DNA from: Zetaproteobacteria bacterium
GTDB lineage: Bacteria; Pseudomonadota; Zetaproteobacteria; Mariprofundales; Mariprofundaceae
NCBI GenBank assembly: GCA_003228735.1
Contig: QIFG01000042.1
Span: 1-37,835, forward strand
Direction: 5' to 3'
DNA: 37,835 bases
The translations under genes were made by a program, and so were the position numbers. The notes beneath the pieces were generated by a model. The model saw nothing but the letters and a program-made list of their open reading frames with translations, ran no database searches and was not told where the DNA came from. This document shows, one piece after another, positions 15,047 to 22,771 of the stretch (position 1 is the first letter of the stretch; the number at the start of each line of letters is the position of its first letter).

Positions 15047-15658
15047 ATGTCTGATTGTGGATGTGAAATAGAGACAAAAGGCCGGGAGCAACGAAGTGTC
15101 TTGCTGATACTGCTCAGTATCAACGCCCTGATGTTTGTTGTTGAATTTGCCTTAGGCCTTGCCAGTGAATCAACAGCCCTGATTGCCGATGCCATGGATA
15201 TGCTGGCTGATGCCCTCGTTTATGGCATCAGCCTGTATGCTGTTGGCAGGGCCGCTTATGCCAAGGTGAAAGCAGCAATGTTCAGCGGAGGGGTTCAGAT
15301 ATTACTTGGTATCGGTGTCATCATCGATGTTGCCCGTAGATTCATCGTGGGGAGTGAACCAGAATCGTTACTGATGATATCGGTAGGTTTTCTTGCCCTC
15401 ATCGCCAACTTGTTTTGCCTTGTGCTGATCTCCAAGCACAGAGAAGGTGAGATCCACATGAGGGCAAGCTGGATTTTTTCCAAGAACGATGTGATTGCCA
15501 ACATAGGGGTTATTCTTGGAGGCGTACTGGTGGCTGTGTTGGCCTCGCCGTTTCCTGATCTCATTATCGGAGTGATCATTTCAACAATCGTGATCAAGGG
15601 TGGTATCTTGATTATCAAGGATGCTGTTGCGGAAAAGAGGACTCCTAGGGCTGAATAG
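15047..15658 (+). CDS. Short cation transporter, CDF transmembrane domain only
   Basis: A 203-aa protein starting MSDCGCEIETKGREQRSVLL. It carries a CDF-like membrane domain with ESTALIADAMDMLADALVYG on TM2 (the Asp ligands) and six predicted TM helices. It lacks the cytoplasmic C-terminal domain of full CDFs. The N-terminal CxC could bind metal. Proteins of this short type are widespread, often annotated only as cation transporter. The last residues (EKRTPRAE) run 14 nt into the convergent oppA 3' end, so the right boundary of the metal island lies about here. A role in metal export is inferred from location. Confidence 0.78.
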   Translation: MSDCGCEIETKGREQRSVLLILLSINALMFVVEFALGLASESTALIADAMDMLADALVYGISLYAVGRAAYAKVKAAMFSGGVQILLGIGVIIDVARRFIVGSEPESLLMISVGFLALIANLFCLVLISKHREGEIHMRASWIFSKNDVIANIGVILGGVLVAVLASPFPDLIIGVIISTIVIKGGILIIKDAVAEKRTPRAE

Positions 15659-17330
15659 CCTTCACCTGATAGCGCTGCAATTCGGCGGGTACAAACCAGT
15701 GTTCACTGTTGTGGCCGATGCCGGCCGGAGCCGGATCGATGCCGTGAATACGCTTGTGGATGACGGGTAGCGAGTAGGGCGCATAGAGGAAGACAATGGG
15801 CACATCCGTGTAGATTTCCTCCTGTACGGCGTCGTAAAACCGCTTGCGCTCAGCTTTGTCGAATGTGCGTGTCGCCGCCACCAATGCTTCATCAACCCTG
15901 GTATTGTCATACGATAGAAAATTGAACTGGCGGGGACCGGTCTGGGATGAGTGCCAGATGCTGTACTGATCCGGTTCGGGCGACAGCGACCAACCGAGGA
16001 TAACGGCCTCGAAATTGCGTTTGTTGATAAAGTTCTCAATGAAGGCCGACCATTCAACCAGGCGAACCTTGACCTCAATGCCCACCTGCCGCAGCCGCTG
16101 CTGGATAATCGTGGCCGTATCGGAGCGCTGTTTGTTGCCGTTATTGGTCAGGATCGTAAACGAAAGCGGTTCTCCATCCTTGTCCACGAGGCCGTCGCCG
16201 TCCGTGTCTTTCCAGCCGGACTCTGCAAGTAATTCTTTCGCTTTATCAGCAAGATAGCGGCGCGGCTTGATGGATTCATTCACCCAGTATGTGCCGGGTT
16301 TGTAGGGCGTGGCGATGATTTCTCCCAGACCCAGCAGCACGCCATCGACGATCTCCTGACGGTCGATGGCATAGGCGATGGCCTCGCGAACGCGTGGATC
16401 ATCAAACGGCTTGTGTTTGAGGTTGAAGCCCATATACGTGTAGCCGAAGCCGAGATTCTTGTAGCGCTGATAATTCGATGTCAGATCGGGATTGGTCGGG
16501 AACTGGCGGGAATACTGCATGGGCGTCAGCCCCATCATGTCCAGATGACCGGCCGACAACTCCAGAAACTGCGTGGCCGTATCCGGGATGATGCGGGTCA
16601 ACTTTTCTGCGATCCACACCGGCCCGTCAAAGTATCCTTCATTGGCCTTCAATGTGATGGACTGCTGGGTCTGCCAGTCTGACAAAATATATGGCCCTAT
16701 GGTGGCCTCCGGCTGTCTTGAAAGTTTCGTATTCATGATGTTTACGCCTTCGAATACGTGGCTGGGCAGTATTGCAAGCGATATCCACGAGGTCAGGGCG
16801 GGAGAGTATGGCTCGGAATAGTGTACGATGAAGGTTGAATCGTCGGGTGTTTCAAAGCGCACGACCTTTTCATAATCCGACTTATAGGCGCTCTGGGTTT
16901 TTTCGTCATGGATCAGGACCAATGTGAAGGCGCAGTCTCTGGAGGTGAGGGGTTTGCCATCCGTCCATTTCAGGCCCTGGCGGATGCGGAAGGTAATGGT
17001 GAGGTTGTCCTTTGATACCTCCCATGACTCAGCCAATTGACCGACGACATTGAGGTCCCGGTCGTATTTGAGAAGTCCGAGGTACATCTGGCCGGCGATC
17101 TCATGGCTGGAGGCATCGCCGGCAATCATCGGAATCAGATTTGAGGCGTCACCAATGCTGGCCGCAACCAGCCGGTCTCCTTTAGCTGGTTGATAAGCGG
17201 ATTCCTGTGTCGCATTGATAGATGTTGCCGGATTTTCTCCGACCGGCTCGGAGGAGCAGGCCGTAAGGACTGCGCCAAGCAGCAGAAGAGGGAGTATTTT
17301 CAGGATGGGCGGATGCGGGCGCGAATCCAC
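15645..17330 (-). CDS. oppA: Peptide ABC transporter substrate-binding lipoprotein, OppA/DppA-like
   Basis: A 561-aa SBP_bac_5 family protein. A lipoprotein signal ends at LTAC with the lipidated Cys near residue 25. Family marks: WEVSKDNLTITFRIRQGLKW near 100, TDGKPLTSRDCAFTL after it, and DDPRVREAIAYAIDRQEIV near 310. The C-terminal half has GWSLSPEPDQYSIWHSSQ, typical of peptide binders. It would deliver peptides in the periplasm to OppBC. GTG 17330 overlaps the end of mltD by 31 nt, so it follows mltD in one transcript. In the normal order oppB would come next; here the metal island on the other strand intervenes. DGDGLVDKDG near 385 resembles a calcium-binding loop. Confidence 0.92.
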   Translation of the reverse strand: MDSRPHPPILKILPLLLLGAVLTACSSEPVGENPATSINATQESAYQPAKGDRLVAASIGDASNLIPMIAGDASSHEIAGQMYLGLLKYDRDLNVVGQLAESWEVSKDNLTITFRIRQGLKWTDGKPLTSRDCAFTLVLIHDEKTQSAYKSDYEKVVRFETPDDSTFIVHYSEPYSPALTSWISLAILPSHVFEGVNIMNTKLSRQPEATIGPYILSDWQTQQSITLKANEGYFDGPVWIAEKLTRIIPDTATQFLELSAGHLDMMGLTPMQYSRQFPTNPDLTSNYQRYKNLGFGYTYMGFNLKHKPFDDPRVREAIAYAIDRQEIVDGVLLGLGEIIATPYKPGTYWVNESIKPRRYLADKAKELLAESGWKDTDGDGLVDKDGEPLSFTILTNNGNKQRSDTATIIQQRLRQVGIEVKVRLVEWSAFIENFINKRNFEAVILGWSLSPEPDQYSIWHSSQTGPRQFNFLSYDNTRVDEALVAATRTFDKAERKRFYDAVQEEIYTDVPIVFLYAPYSLPVIHKRIHGIDPAPAGIGHNSEHWFVPAELQRYQVKAIQP

Positions 17331-18598
17331 AGTTTGTCGCCGGGCTGCAAATAGGTGCTCTCTTTAAGGCTGTTGGCGCGGGCGATAGCGCGGGTCGAGG
17401 TTCCGAAGCGTTGCGCAATATCCCACAGCGTGTCACCGCGCCGCACCTTGTAGAGGATGCGCCTGCCGTTCGACAGCAGTGGATTCAGGGCAGTTGAGGC
17501 GCGGAACTGTCTGGTGGCCGGAACCATCAACTTTTGTCCGATGGAGAGGTGTGTTTTGAGACCCGGGTTGATACGGCGGATGAACGATACGCTTGCGCCG
17601 TACTTGCGGGCCAGATTCCAGAGGTTGTCGCCCTTGCGAATCCTGATCTGCACTTTCCTGGGAGTTGCGTCCGGCAGGTTCTGCTGAGCTACGGGATAAA
17701 CGTCTTCTGGAACATGCAAAGTAAGCGGGCCCTTTACATACTGGCTGTAGTCTAGTTCGGGGTTGAATCGGAAGATGTCATGCCGGTCAATGCCGGAGGC
17801 CTTTGCCAGCCGTTGCAGGTCCACCGGCCCTTGAACGATCAGTGGTTGTGTTTTGTGGGCAGCCGGAAACTCAAGCGCGCCCATGCGGGTGAGGGCGGCC
17901 AGGCCCAGGACATGGCGCACATAGGCCTTTGTAATACCCGGCAGCGGTAAATTATCCACGCCATCCTGCGGCTTCCAGGGGCGCTTGCGCAAACTCTTTC
18001 GTATGGAGCCAGGCCCGCGATGATAGGCGGCGAAGGCCAGAGGCCAGTTGCCAAAGTGTTTCTTCATCTGCAACAGATAACGGATGGCGGCCTCAGTGCT
18101 GCGGACAACATCGCGGCGACCGTTGAGGCCAGGTTTATTGCGCAGGCCCAGCAAGCGCGCCGTTCCGGGCATGATCTGCCACAGGCCCATGGCCCCGGCG
18201 TGGGAGAGGGCATAGGGGTTGTAACCGGACTCGACAACCGGCAGCACCTCAAGCTCTGTCGGCGCGCCCATGCGGTTAATGACCTCATGGATACGTGCGC
18301 GGACAAATCGGGAGCGCTCGGAAACAATGGGCCAGTGCTTGAGGTAAAGGCGTTTGGCTTCGGCCTGAATGCGGGCAATGTCCTCTGGCGGCAAGCCCGC
18401 TAGAAGCTCCGACGGTTTTGTCTGCTGGAGCAGGGCTTTTCTGTGGTGTGTGACCGGAAAAGAGGACATCTTCTGCACAGGGGTTTCAGGTGTGATGGCG
18501 TCGGAAATGATGTCCATGCCAGCCGGGTTTTTATGCGCGCAGCCAGCCAACAGGAGCAGCGCTGCTGCATAATATATATGGACACCTCGATTCATCAT
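17300..18598 (-). CDS. mltD: Membrane-bound lytic murein transglycosylase D-like, SLT plus two LysM
   Basis: A 432-aa peptidoglycan lytic transglycosylase. The lipoprotein signal ends in LLAGC (Cys about 20). The SLT domain has the catalytic Glu in LEVLPVVESGYNPYALS (about E123), then GAMGLWQIMPGTARLLGL and AFAAYHRGPGSIRK. Two LysM domains follow, beginning VQIRIRKGDNLWNLARKYG and ILYKVRRGDTLWDIAQRFG. I chose ATG 18598 because a TTG start at 18619 adds residues before the signal peptide; no strong SD is visible for either. It cleaves glycan strands with formation of 1,6-anhydro ends. Cell-wall remodelling next to a peptide importer suggests muropeptide uptake, which is inference. Confidence 0.9.
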   Translation of the reverse strand: MMNRGVHIYYAAALLLLAGCAHKNPAGMDIISDAITPETPVQKMSSFPVTHHRKALLQQTKPSELLAGLPPEDIARIQAEAKRLYLKHWPIVSERSRFVRARIHEVINRMGAPTELEVLPVVESGYNPYALSHAGAMGLWQIMPGTARLLGLRNKPGLNGRRDVVRSTEAAIRYLLQMKKHFGNWPLAFAAYHRGPGSIRKSLRKRPWKPQDGVDNLPLPGITKAYVRHVLGLAALTRMGALEFPAAHKTQPLIVQGPVDLQRLAKASGIDRHDIFRFNPELDYSQYVKGPLTLHVPEDVYPVAQQNLPDATPRKVQIRIRKGDNLWNLARKYGASVSFIRRINPGLKTHLSIGQKLMVPATRQFRASTALNPLLSNGRRILYKVRRGDTLWDIAQRFGTSTRAIARANSLKESTYLQPGDKLWIRARIRPS

Positions 18599-18690
18599 GG
18601 CCGAAAGATAGCGTGACAAGTGCTGAGGTAAAGGAACTGGGTCATTGACTCAGAAGATGCGATGAAGTAAAAACCCGCTCCTTTCAAAAT

Positions 18691-18765
18691 GCTCCCATCG
18701 TCTAGCGGTTAGGACGCTGGCCTCTCACGCCGGAAACAGGGGTTCGATTCCCCTTGGGAGTACCA
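18691..18765 (+). tRNA. tRNA-Glu (anticodon CTC)
   Basis: A cloverleaf fits: acceptor GCTCCCA pairs with TGGGAGT (one G-U). The D arm contains CGTCTAGCGGTTAGGACG. The anticodon stem is CTGGC/GCCGG with loop CTCTCAC (anticodon CTC at 18724-18726). The T arm has GGTTCGATTCC, and CCA is encoded. The sequence resembles E. coli tRNA-Glu except that the anticodon is CTC rather than TTC. It would read GAG codons. Confidence 0.95.
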
Positions 18766-18773
18766 AACAGGTA

Positions 18774-18795
18774 CGGCTTCTTGCCGGGCTTTTTT
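18774..18795 (+). terminator. Possible terminator after tRNA-Glu
   Basis: CGGC-ttctt-GCCG followed by GGCTTTTTT. The stem is short (4 GC pairs) but the T-run and position right after the tRNA support an intrinsic terminator. Confidence 0.45.
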
Positions 18796-19132
18796 GAAGC
18801 AGGGGATTGTACAGGGTCGTCAACTGCGGCTGCGATCTTCCTTCTTTTTGCCCCAGAGATACTCCGGAACTTTATGGCAACCATGCAGCGGCAATCTTCA
18901 CGTGCTTTTCCATAAGCAGCCAACATACAGAATACAGAATGAATAATCATTAGGTACTTTCAAATTCGTAACGTCCTCCTTATTGTTTACAAAACGACCA
19001 GCAACAGCACATTTAAAAAACCACGGGAAGGGTGAGGTAACCTTCAAGTACTAAAAACGCCTCACAGGCCATCCTAGTTTAATTATCTTTAGTGCGCATA
19101 ATGTATATTATGTCAAGTTACAAAGGTGGGAA
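18796..19132. other. Intergenic region with a possible mazG promoter
   Basis: I find no convincing gene in this 337-bp stretch. Near its right end, CATAAT-gtat-ATTATG (19097-19112) is a perfect palindrome that overlaps -10-like hexamers and precedes the mazG SD (AGGTGGG, 19125-19131). It may be a promoter or operator. A weak hairpin GAAGG...CCTTC lies at about 19026-19045. Confidence 0.35.
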
Positions 19133-19933
19133 ATGCCAGATCGAATACTGAATAAGTCTAATTACTTCGACAAGTTAGAGGCTCTTATGCGAGTTCTACG
19201 TGAGGAATGCCCCTGGGATAAGGAGCAAACCCTCACCTCCCTGCGTCGTTACACGCTTGAGGAGACTCACGAAGTGATCGAAGCGATCGATCACGCCGCC
19301 AAGCACGACGATTGGCAGAAGCTGAAGATCGAGCTGGGCGACCTTTTGATTCAGGTCGCCTTCTACGCCCGCATCGCCGATGAGCAGGATAAGTTCTCAC
19401 TGGGCGATGTTATCGATACGCTGATCGACAAGATGATTTACAGGCATCCGCACGTATTCGAGGACGCCAGGCCTGCTGATTTGAAACACCAGTGGGAGAG
19501 TTTGAAAGATGCGGAGCATAGTGAGCGCCACAGCCTGATGGATGATATTCCTCTCCTCCCGGCCCTTGCCTATGCCTTAAAACAGCAAAGCCGGGCTTCC
19601 AGGGTGGGCTTTGATTGGGATAACGCCACAGATGTTATTGCTAAGATGGAAGAGGAACTTGCCGAACTCAGCCATGAAGTGGCCTCAGGTGCCGATCCTG
19701 CAAGAGTCGAGGATGAATTCGGGGATGTGCTGTTTACCCTGGTGAACCTTGGCCGAAAGCTGGGAATTGATGCGGAGATCGCCCTGATGCACACCAATCG
19801 CAAGTTTTCCAAACGCTTTCGCAGCATGGAGAGCCTGGCTGAAGACAGGGGTGTTTTGTTGTCAGAGCTTGATCTGGATGGTCTGGAGTCCCTCTATGAG
19901 GAGGCTAAACAGGCACTGCAAGAGACCAGTTAA
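19133..19933 (+). CDS. mazG: Nucleoside triphosphate pyrophosphohydrolase
   Basis: A 266-aa MazG protein that hydrolyses (d)NTPs to NMP and PPi, limiting mutagenic nucleotides and affecting (p)ppGpp. It has two MazG-type helical domains. The first contains CPWDKEQTLTSLRRYTLEET, HEVIEAID and ELGDLLIQVAFYARIA (residues about 25-85), with the metal-binding ExxE...ExxD pattern. The second has KMEEELAELSHEV and VEDEFGDVLFTLVNLGRKLG (about 180-220). Length equals the E. coli enzyme. ATG 19133 follows AGGTGGG. It reads toward the convergent cNMP-like gene. Confidence 0.94.
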   Translation: MPDRILNKSNYFDKLEALMRVLREECPWDKEQTLTSLRRYTLEETHEVIEAIDHAAKHDDWQKLKIELGDLLIQVAFYARIADEQDKFSLGDVIDTLIDKMIYRHPHVFEDARPADLKHQWESLKDAEHSERHSLMDDIPLLPALAYALKQQSRASRVGFDWDNATDVIAKMEEELAELSHEVASGADPARVEDEFGDVLFTLVNLGRKLGIDAEIALMHTNRKFSKRFRSMESLAEDRGVLLSELDLDGLESLYEEAKQALQETS

Positions 19934-19958
19934 CGTTCGCTCTCAGGCAACACCTGAG

Positions 19959-20744
19959 TTATGACTTTTGCATCCTGCGCATACCGATCTCCTGCATCTG
20001 TTCGGCAAATTTGAGGTGTTCCCTGGCCGCAGCATTGACCTCATCCACCGGGAAGGCGAAGGCTATAACATCCGTATTCGCCACAACATCTGCCACCGGC
20101 ATGCCCAGCCCGATCGTTGAAATTTCGCCCACCACATCGCCTTCCTTCAGGCAAGCAATCAATTCTCCATCGCTGATGACATCTACCAAACCCTTGGCGA
20201 TCAGGTACAGGTAATAGTTGAATTCGCCCTGTTTGATCAACGCAGCTCCCGGCTCAAGCTCGATAACCCTGCATTTGGCCACAAGACTTTCCTTTTCTTT
20301 CTTCGGCAACTCCTTGAACAGGGTGTGCCCGTAAACCACCTTGTGCAGATATTCCAGGGAATCTCCGGTTCTTACGATCTTCATCCATTTGGAGTCGTCA
20401 TAGCGTGTCAGGCACTCCCTGTGTGTAGCCCCTTCCAGAATCAGGAAAAATGCCAAGCCCAAAAAAATGGATTGGATCCACAGGCCAAAGATCACGGCAA
20501 CGACGATGATGCTGATGATGCGAATAATATTTCTGTCGGCCTCGAGCTTGAGAAAGGTGAAAAACAGTCCGGCAAGGGGCACAAACAACAGCGCCACAAA
20601 GGCGAATTCAATGTTCATTCCGGCTTCATAGATGCCGATGGCTGTCAGGATTCCACTGGCGAGCAACTTGACAAGAAACTTCCAGTCCATTTTCGTTGCG
20701 CCGGGAAGATACAGTTTCGAAAGAAGTTTCGAAAGAATGTCCAT
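19959..20744 (-). CDS. Membrane protein with a degenerate cyclic-nucleotide-binding-like domain
   Basis: A 261-aa protein. The first 110 residues hold three or four hydrophobic helices (VKLLASGILTAIGIYEAG, FAFVALLFVPLAGLFFTFL, IIRIISIIVVAVIFGLWI). From about 140 to 245 there is a cNMP-binding-fold region (LFKELPKKEKESLV, IKQGEFNYYLYLIAKGLVDV, LKEGDVVGEIST). The phosphate-binding cassette keeps GE, but the usual PRxAT Arg is replaced (GMPVADVVA), so cNMP binding is doubtful. It starts 4 nt after thiD and is the last gene of the queG-gph-thiE-thiD run. Function unknown; a membrane sensor or scaffold is possible. Confidence 0.75.
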   Translation of the reverse strand: MDILSKLLSKLYLPGATKMDWKFLVKLLASGILTAIGIYEAGMNIEFAFVALLFVPLAGLFFTFLKLEADRNIIRIISIIVVAVIFGLWIQSIFLGLAFFLILEGATHRECLTRYDDSKWMKIVRTGDSLEYLHKVVYGHTLFKELPKKEKESLVAKCRVIELEPGAALIKQGEFNYYLYLIAKGLVDVISDGELIACLKEGDVVGEISTIGLGMPVADVVANTDVIAFAFPVDEVNAAAREHLKFAEQMQEIGMRRMQKS

Positions 20745-20748
20745 GGCG

Positions 20749-21504
20749 TTATCCGTCCCTTCCCGTATTTGTTTGTAGCCACTCTATGGCCCTGGCCGTG
20801 GCTTCAGCCAGCGGAATATTCCCTGCCGCCAGTTGAGCGGTAATTGCTGCGGTAAGCCTGCAACCCGTACCGTGGCTTTGTTCGGCGTCCAGGTTTCGCT
20901 TGTGATGGACAAAGGGTGTTACGTCACCATTCACCTCATAAAGCATATCCACCAACCTTTTCGTCTTACCATGCCCTCCCTTCAGCAACACAGCGCTTCC
21001 AAACATGCCTGCTAATTCGCAGGCATCTTCGGCTGGGTCGGACACTTTTCTTCCAAGTAACATTTCAGCTTCCGGAAGATTTGGTGTCATCAATGTTGCC
21101 AGTGGGAGCAATTCCGATTTCAGTGTGGCAATAGCTGATGTGTCCAGTAGCTTTTCTCCCGATGACGAAACCATGACTGGGTCAACAACCAAAGGCTTGC
21201 CGGAATGGTGCTTCTCTAACAATCCTGCAACCAGGTGAATGTGATCGGAGTCAACAAGCATGCCTGTTTTTATTGCTGCTACATCATAATAATCGAAGAT
21301 CGCCCTGATTTCGGCCTCTAATTGTGGCAACGGTGATGCTTCTATTCTGCAAATGTCATCAGGGTTCTGTGCGGTCAGTGCAGTGATTGCACTGCATCCT
21401 TTGACCCCGAAGGCGGCGAAGGTGGCCAGGTCAGCCTGAATGCCGGCGCCGGCACAGGAATCACTGCCGCCGATGGCAAGGCAGACCTTCACGCTGACTC
21501 CCAT
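20749..21504 (-). CDS. thiD: Hydroxymethylpyrimidine/phosphomethylpyrimidine kinase
   Basis: A 251-aa ribokinase-fold kinase that phosphorylates HMP and HMP-P to HMP-PP for thiamin synthesis. Visible marks: AIGGSDSCAGAGIQADLATF at the start, IKTGMLVD near residue 95, VVDPVMVSSSGEKLL near 125, TPNLPEAEMLLG near 160, VLLKGGHG near 190, and the anion-hole/catalytic motif SHGTGCRLTAAITAQLA near 225. That last motif is usually GTGCT; the Arg is an unusual substitution. It overlaps the 3' end of thiE by 16 nt, so it is translationally coupled to it. Confidence 0.94.
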   Translation of the reverse strand: MGVSVKVCLAIGGSDSCAGAGIQADLATFAAFGVKGCSAITALTAQNPDDICRIEASPLPQLEAEIRAIFDYYDVAAIKTGMLVDSDHIHLVAGLLEKHHSGKPLVVDPVMVSSSGEKLLDTSAIATLKSELLPLATLMTPNLPEAEMLLGRKVSDPAEDACELAGMFGSAVLLKGGHGKTKRLVDMLYEVNGDVTPFVHHKRNLDAEQSHGTGCRLTAAITAQLAAGNIPLAEATARAIEWLQTNTGRDG

Positions 21505-22118
21505 GATTCGATTAGCTGGCGTGTATGAGCCTCGATATCCCTTGCGGCAAACAGGCCGGAGATCATGGCCACTGCTGAGGCTCCGGCTTCCTTTAATGTC
21601 GCCAGATGTGCAGCTTGAATCCCGCCAACGGCAACAATGCAGGTGCCTGCAAGTTTACGTCTGGCGTTTCTCAGCGCATCAATACCTACCAGTTCAGCAT
21701 CTGTCTTACTGCTGGTCGGATAGATAGCGCCAATGGAGATGTAATCAGCGCCGCTTTCCAGGACATGCCCGGCAAATTCGAGATCCTGCCTGCACGTAAC
21801 GCCGAGCAGGCGGGACGCGCCAAGCTGGCCGCGAAACAGGCCCCAGTCATCGACATCGGAGCGGCCGACATGGACGCCATCGGCATCGGATTCAATGGAC
21901 AAGGTGATGTCGTCGTTGATGATCATGGTGGCGCCATAGATTCGGGTCAGCCCACGCAGGGCCTTGGCGCGCATCAACCTTTCGGGAAAAGGTATGCCTT
22001 TATCGCGGAGTTGAATTGTGCGCAGGCCGCCTTTGAGGGCGGCTTCGGCCCTTTTCATCAGGTCATTTGTCTCTAGGCCGGACGGTAGGATGCCGTAGAT
22101 CCCTTGCGGCTTTTTCAT
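21489..22118 (-). CDS. thiE: Thiamin-phosphate synthase
   Basis: A 209-aa TIM-barrel enzyme that joins HMP-PP to the thiazole phosphate to give thiamin phosphate. Conserved parts: TIQLRDKGIPFPERL near residue 35, IINDDITLSIESDADGVHVG near 68-87 (the diphosphate and Mg site), ADYISIGAIYPTSSK near 130, and IVAVGGI near 165. Length is normal. It overlaps gph by 4 nt upstream and thiD by 16 nt downstream, forming a compact operon. ThiC is encoded 3.5 kb away on the same strand. Confidence 0.94.
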   Translation of the reverse strand: MKKPQGIYGILPSGLETNDLMKRAEAALKGGLRTIQLRDKGIPFPERLMRAKALRGLTRIYGATMIINDDITLSIESDADGVHVGRSDVDDWGLFRGQLGASRLLGVTCRQDLEFAGHVLESGADYISIGAIYPTSSKTDAELVGIDALRNARRKLAGTCIVAVGGIQAAHLATLKEAGASAVAMISGLFAARDIEAHTRQLIESWESA

Positions 22119-22771
22119 TTAAGCAAATCGAGCAGTTGCGTGAATTCCATGATGTGCCATACGCGATCCTCATACTCTTCCGGCACGTCCTGATAACCGT
22201 GCTCGACAAAGGCCACGCCCTGGCAGCCTGCATTGATGCCCGCCTCTACATCGAACTTCGTATCCCCCACCATCCAGGCCTCGGATGCCTCCACGCCCAT
22301 GCAGCGGCAGCATTCCCACAACATGTCCGGAGCAGGTTTTTTGGCGAAGCCGTCTTCCGGGGAAAGCGCTGTGGTCAGATAGGTTTCGATATGCATTTTC
22401 TTCAACACTTGGATACGTGCCTTGGCCGGTTTAGCGGTAACGCAGGACATCGGAATCCCCTGGTCGCGCAGGGCCTGCAAGGTTTCAATCACGCCCGGAA
22501 ACGGGATGCCGTGATCGGCCGGGTTCTGCTCGTAGATATCGGCAAACGTATGATACAGCGCCATCGTTTCGGGGTGATCCATGGGGAGGCCCAGCACACT
22601 GGACGCAAGCTTCTGTGCGCCTCCGCCCACATGCGGTTTGGTTGTCTCCTCGGTCAGGCGTATGTCGTAGCCCAGCTTTCCCAGAGCACGGTTGGCATTG
22701 GCCTGAATGTCGAGCAGCGCATGCACCAGCGTACCGTCCAGATCGAAGATGAATGCCTTTGGTTTGCTCAT
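22115..22771 (-). CDS. gph: HAD phosphatase, phosphoglycolate phosphatase-like
   Basis: A 218-aa HAD hydrolase with motif I FIFDLDGTLVHALLDIQANA, motif II VTAKP near residue 108, motif III with Lys in DGFAKKPAPDML near 138, and motif IV MVGDTKFDVEAG near 165. It resembles Gph, which removes 2-phosphoglycolate made during oxygenation by Rubisco or DNA repair. However, the specificity cannot be read from sequence; a phosphatase in thiamin metabolism (the next genes are thiE and thiD) is an alternative. The stop/start overlap (4 nt) with queG and thiE places it inside the operon. Confidence 0.85.
   Translation of the reverse strand: MSKPKAFIFDLDGTLVHALLDIQANANRALGKLGYDIRLTEETTKPHVGGGAQKLASSVLGLPMDHPETMALYHTFADIYEQNPADHGIPFPGVIETLQALRDQGIPMSCVTAKPAKARIQVLKKMHIETYLTTALSPEDGFAKKPAPDMLWECCRCMGVEASEAWMVGDTKFDVEAGINAGCQGVAFVEHGYQDVPEEYEDRVWHIMEFTQLLDLLK

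Noticed and set aside
18702-18950. Minus-strand frame across tRNA-Glu
   Set aside because: Its C-terminal part is the complement of the tRNA. A nearby 24-codon minus-strand frame (18820-18894, with HGCHKVPEYLWGKKKED) looks somewhat protein-like, but I cannot identify it and it has no start context beyond TTG.
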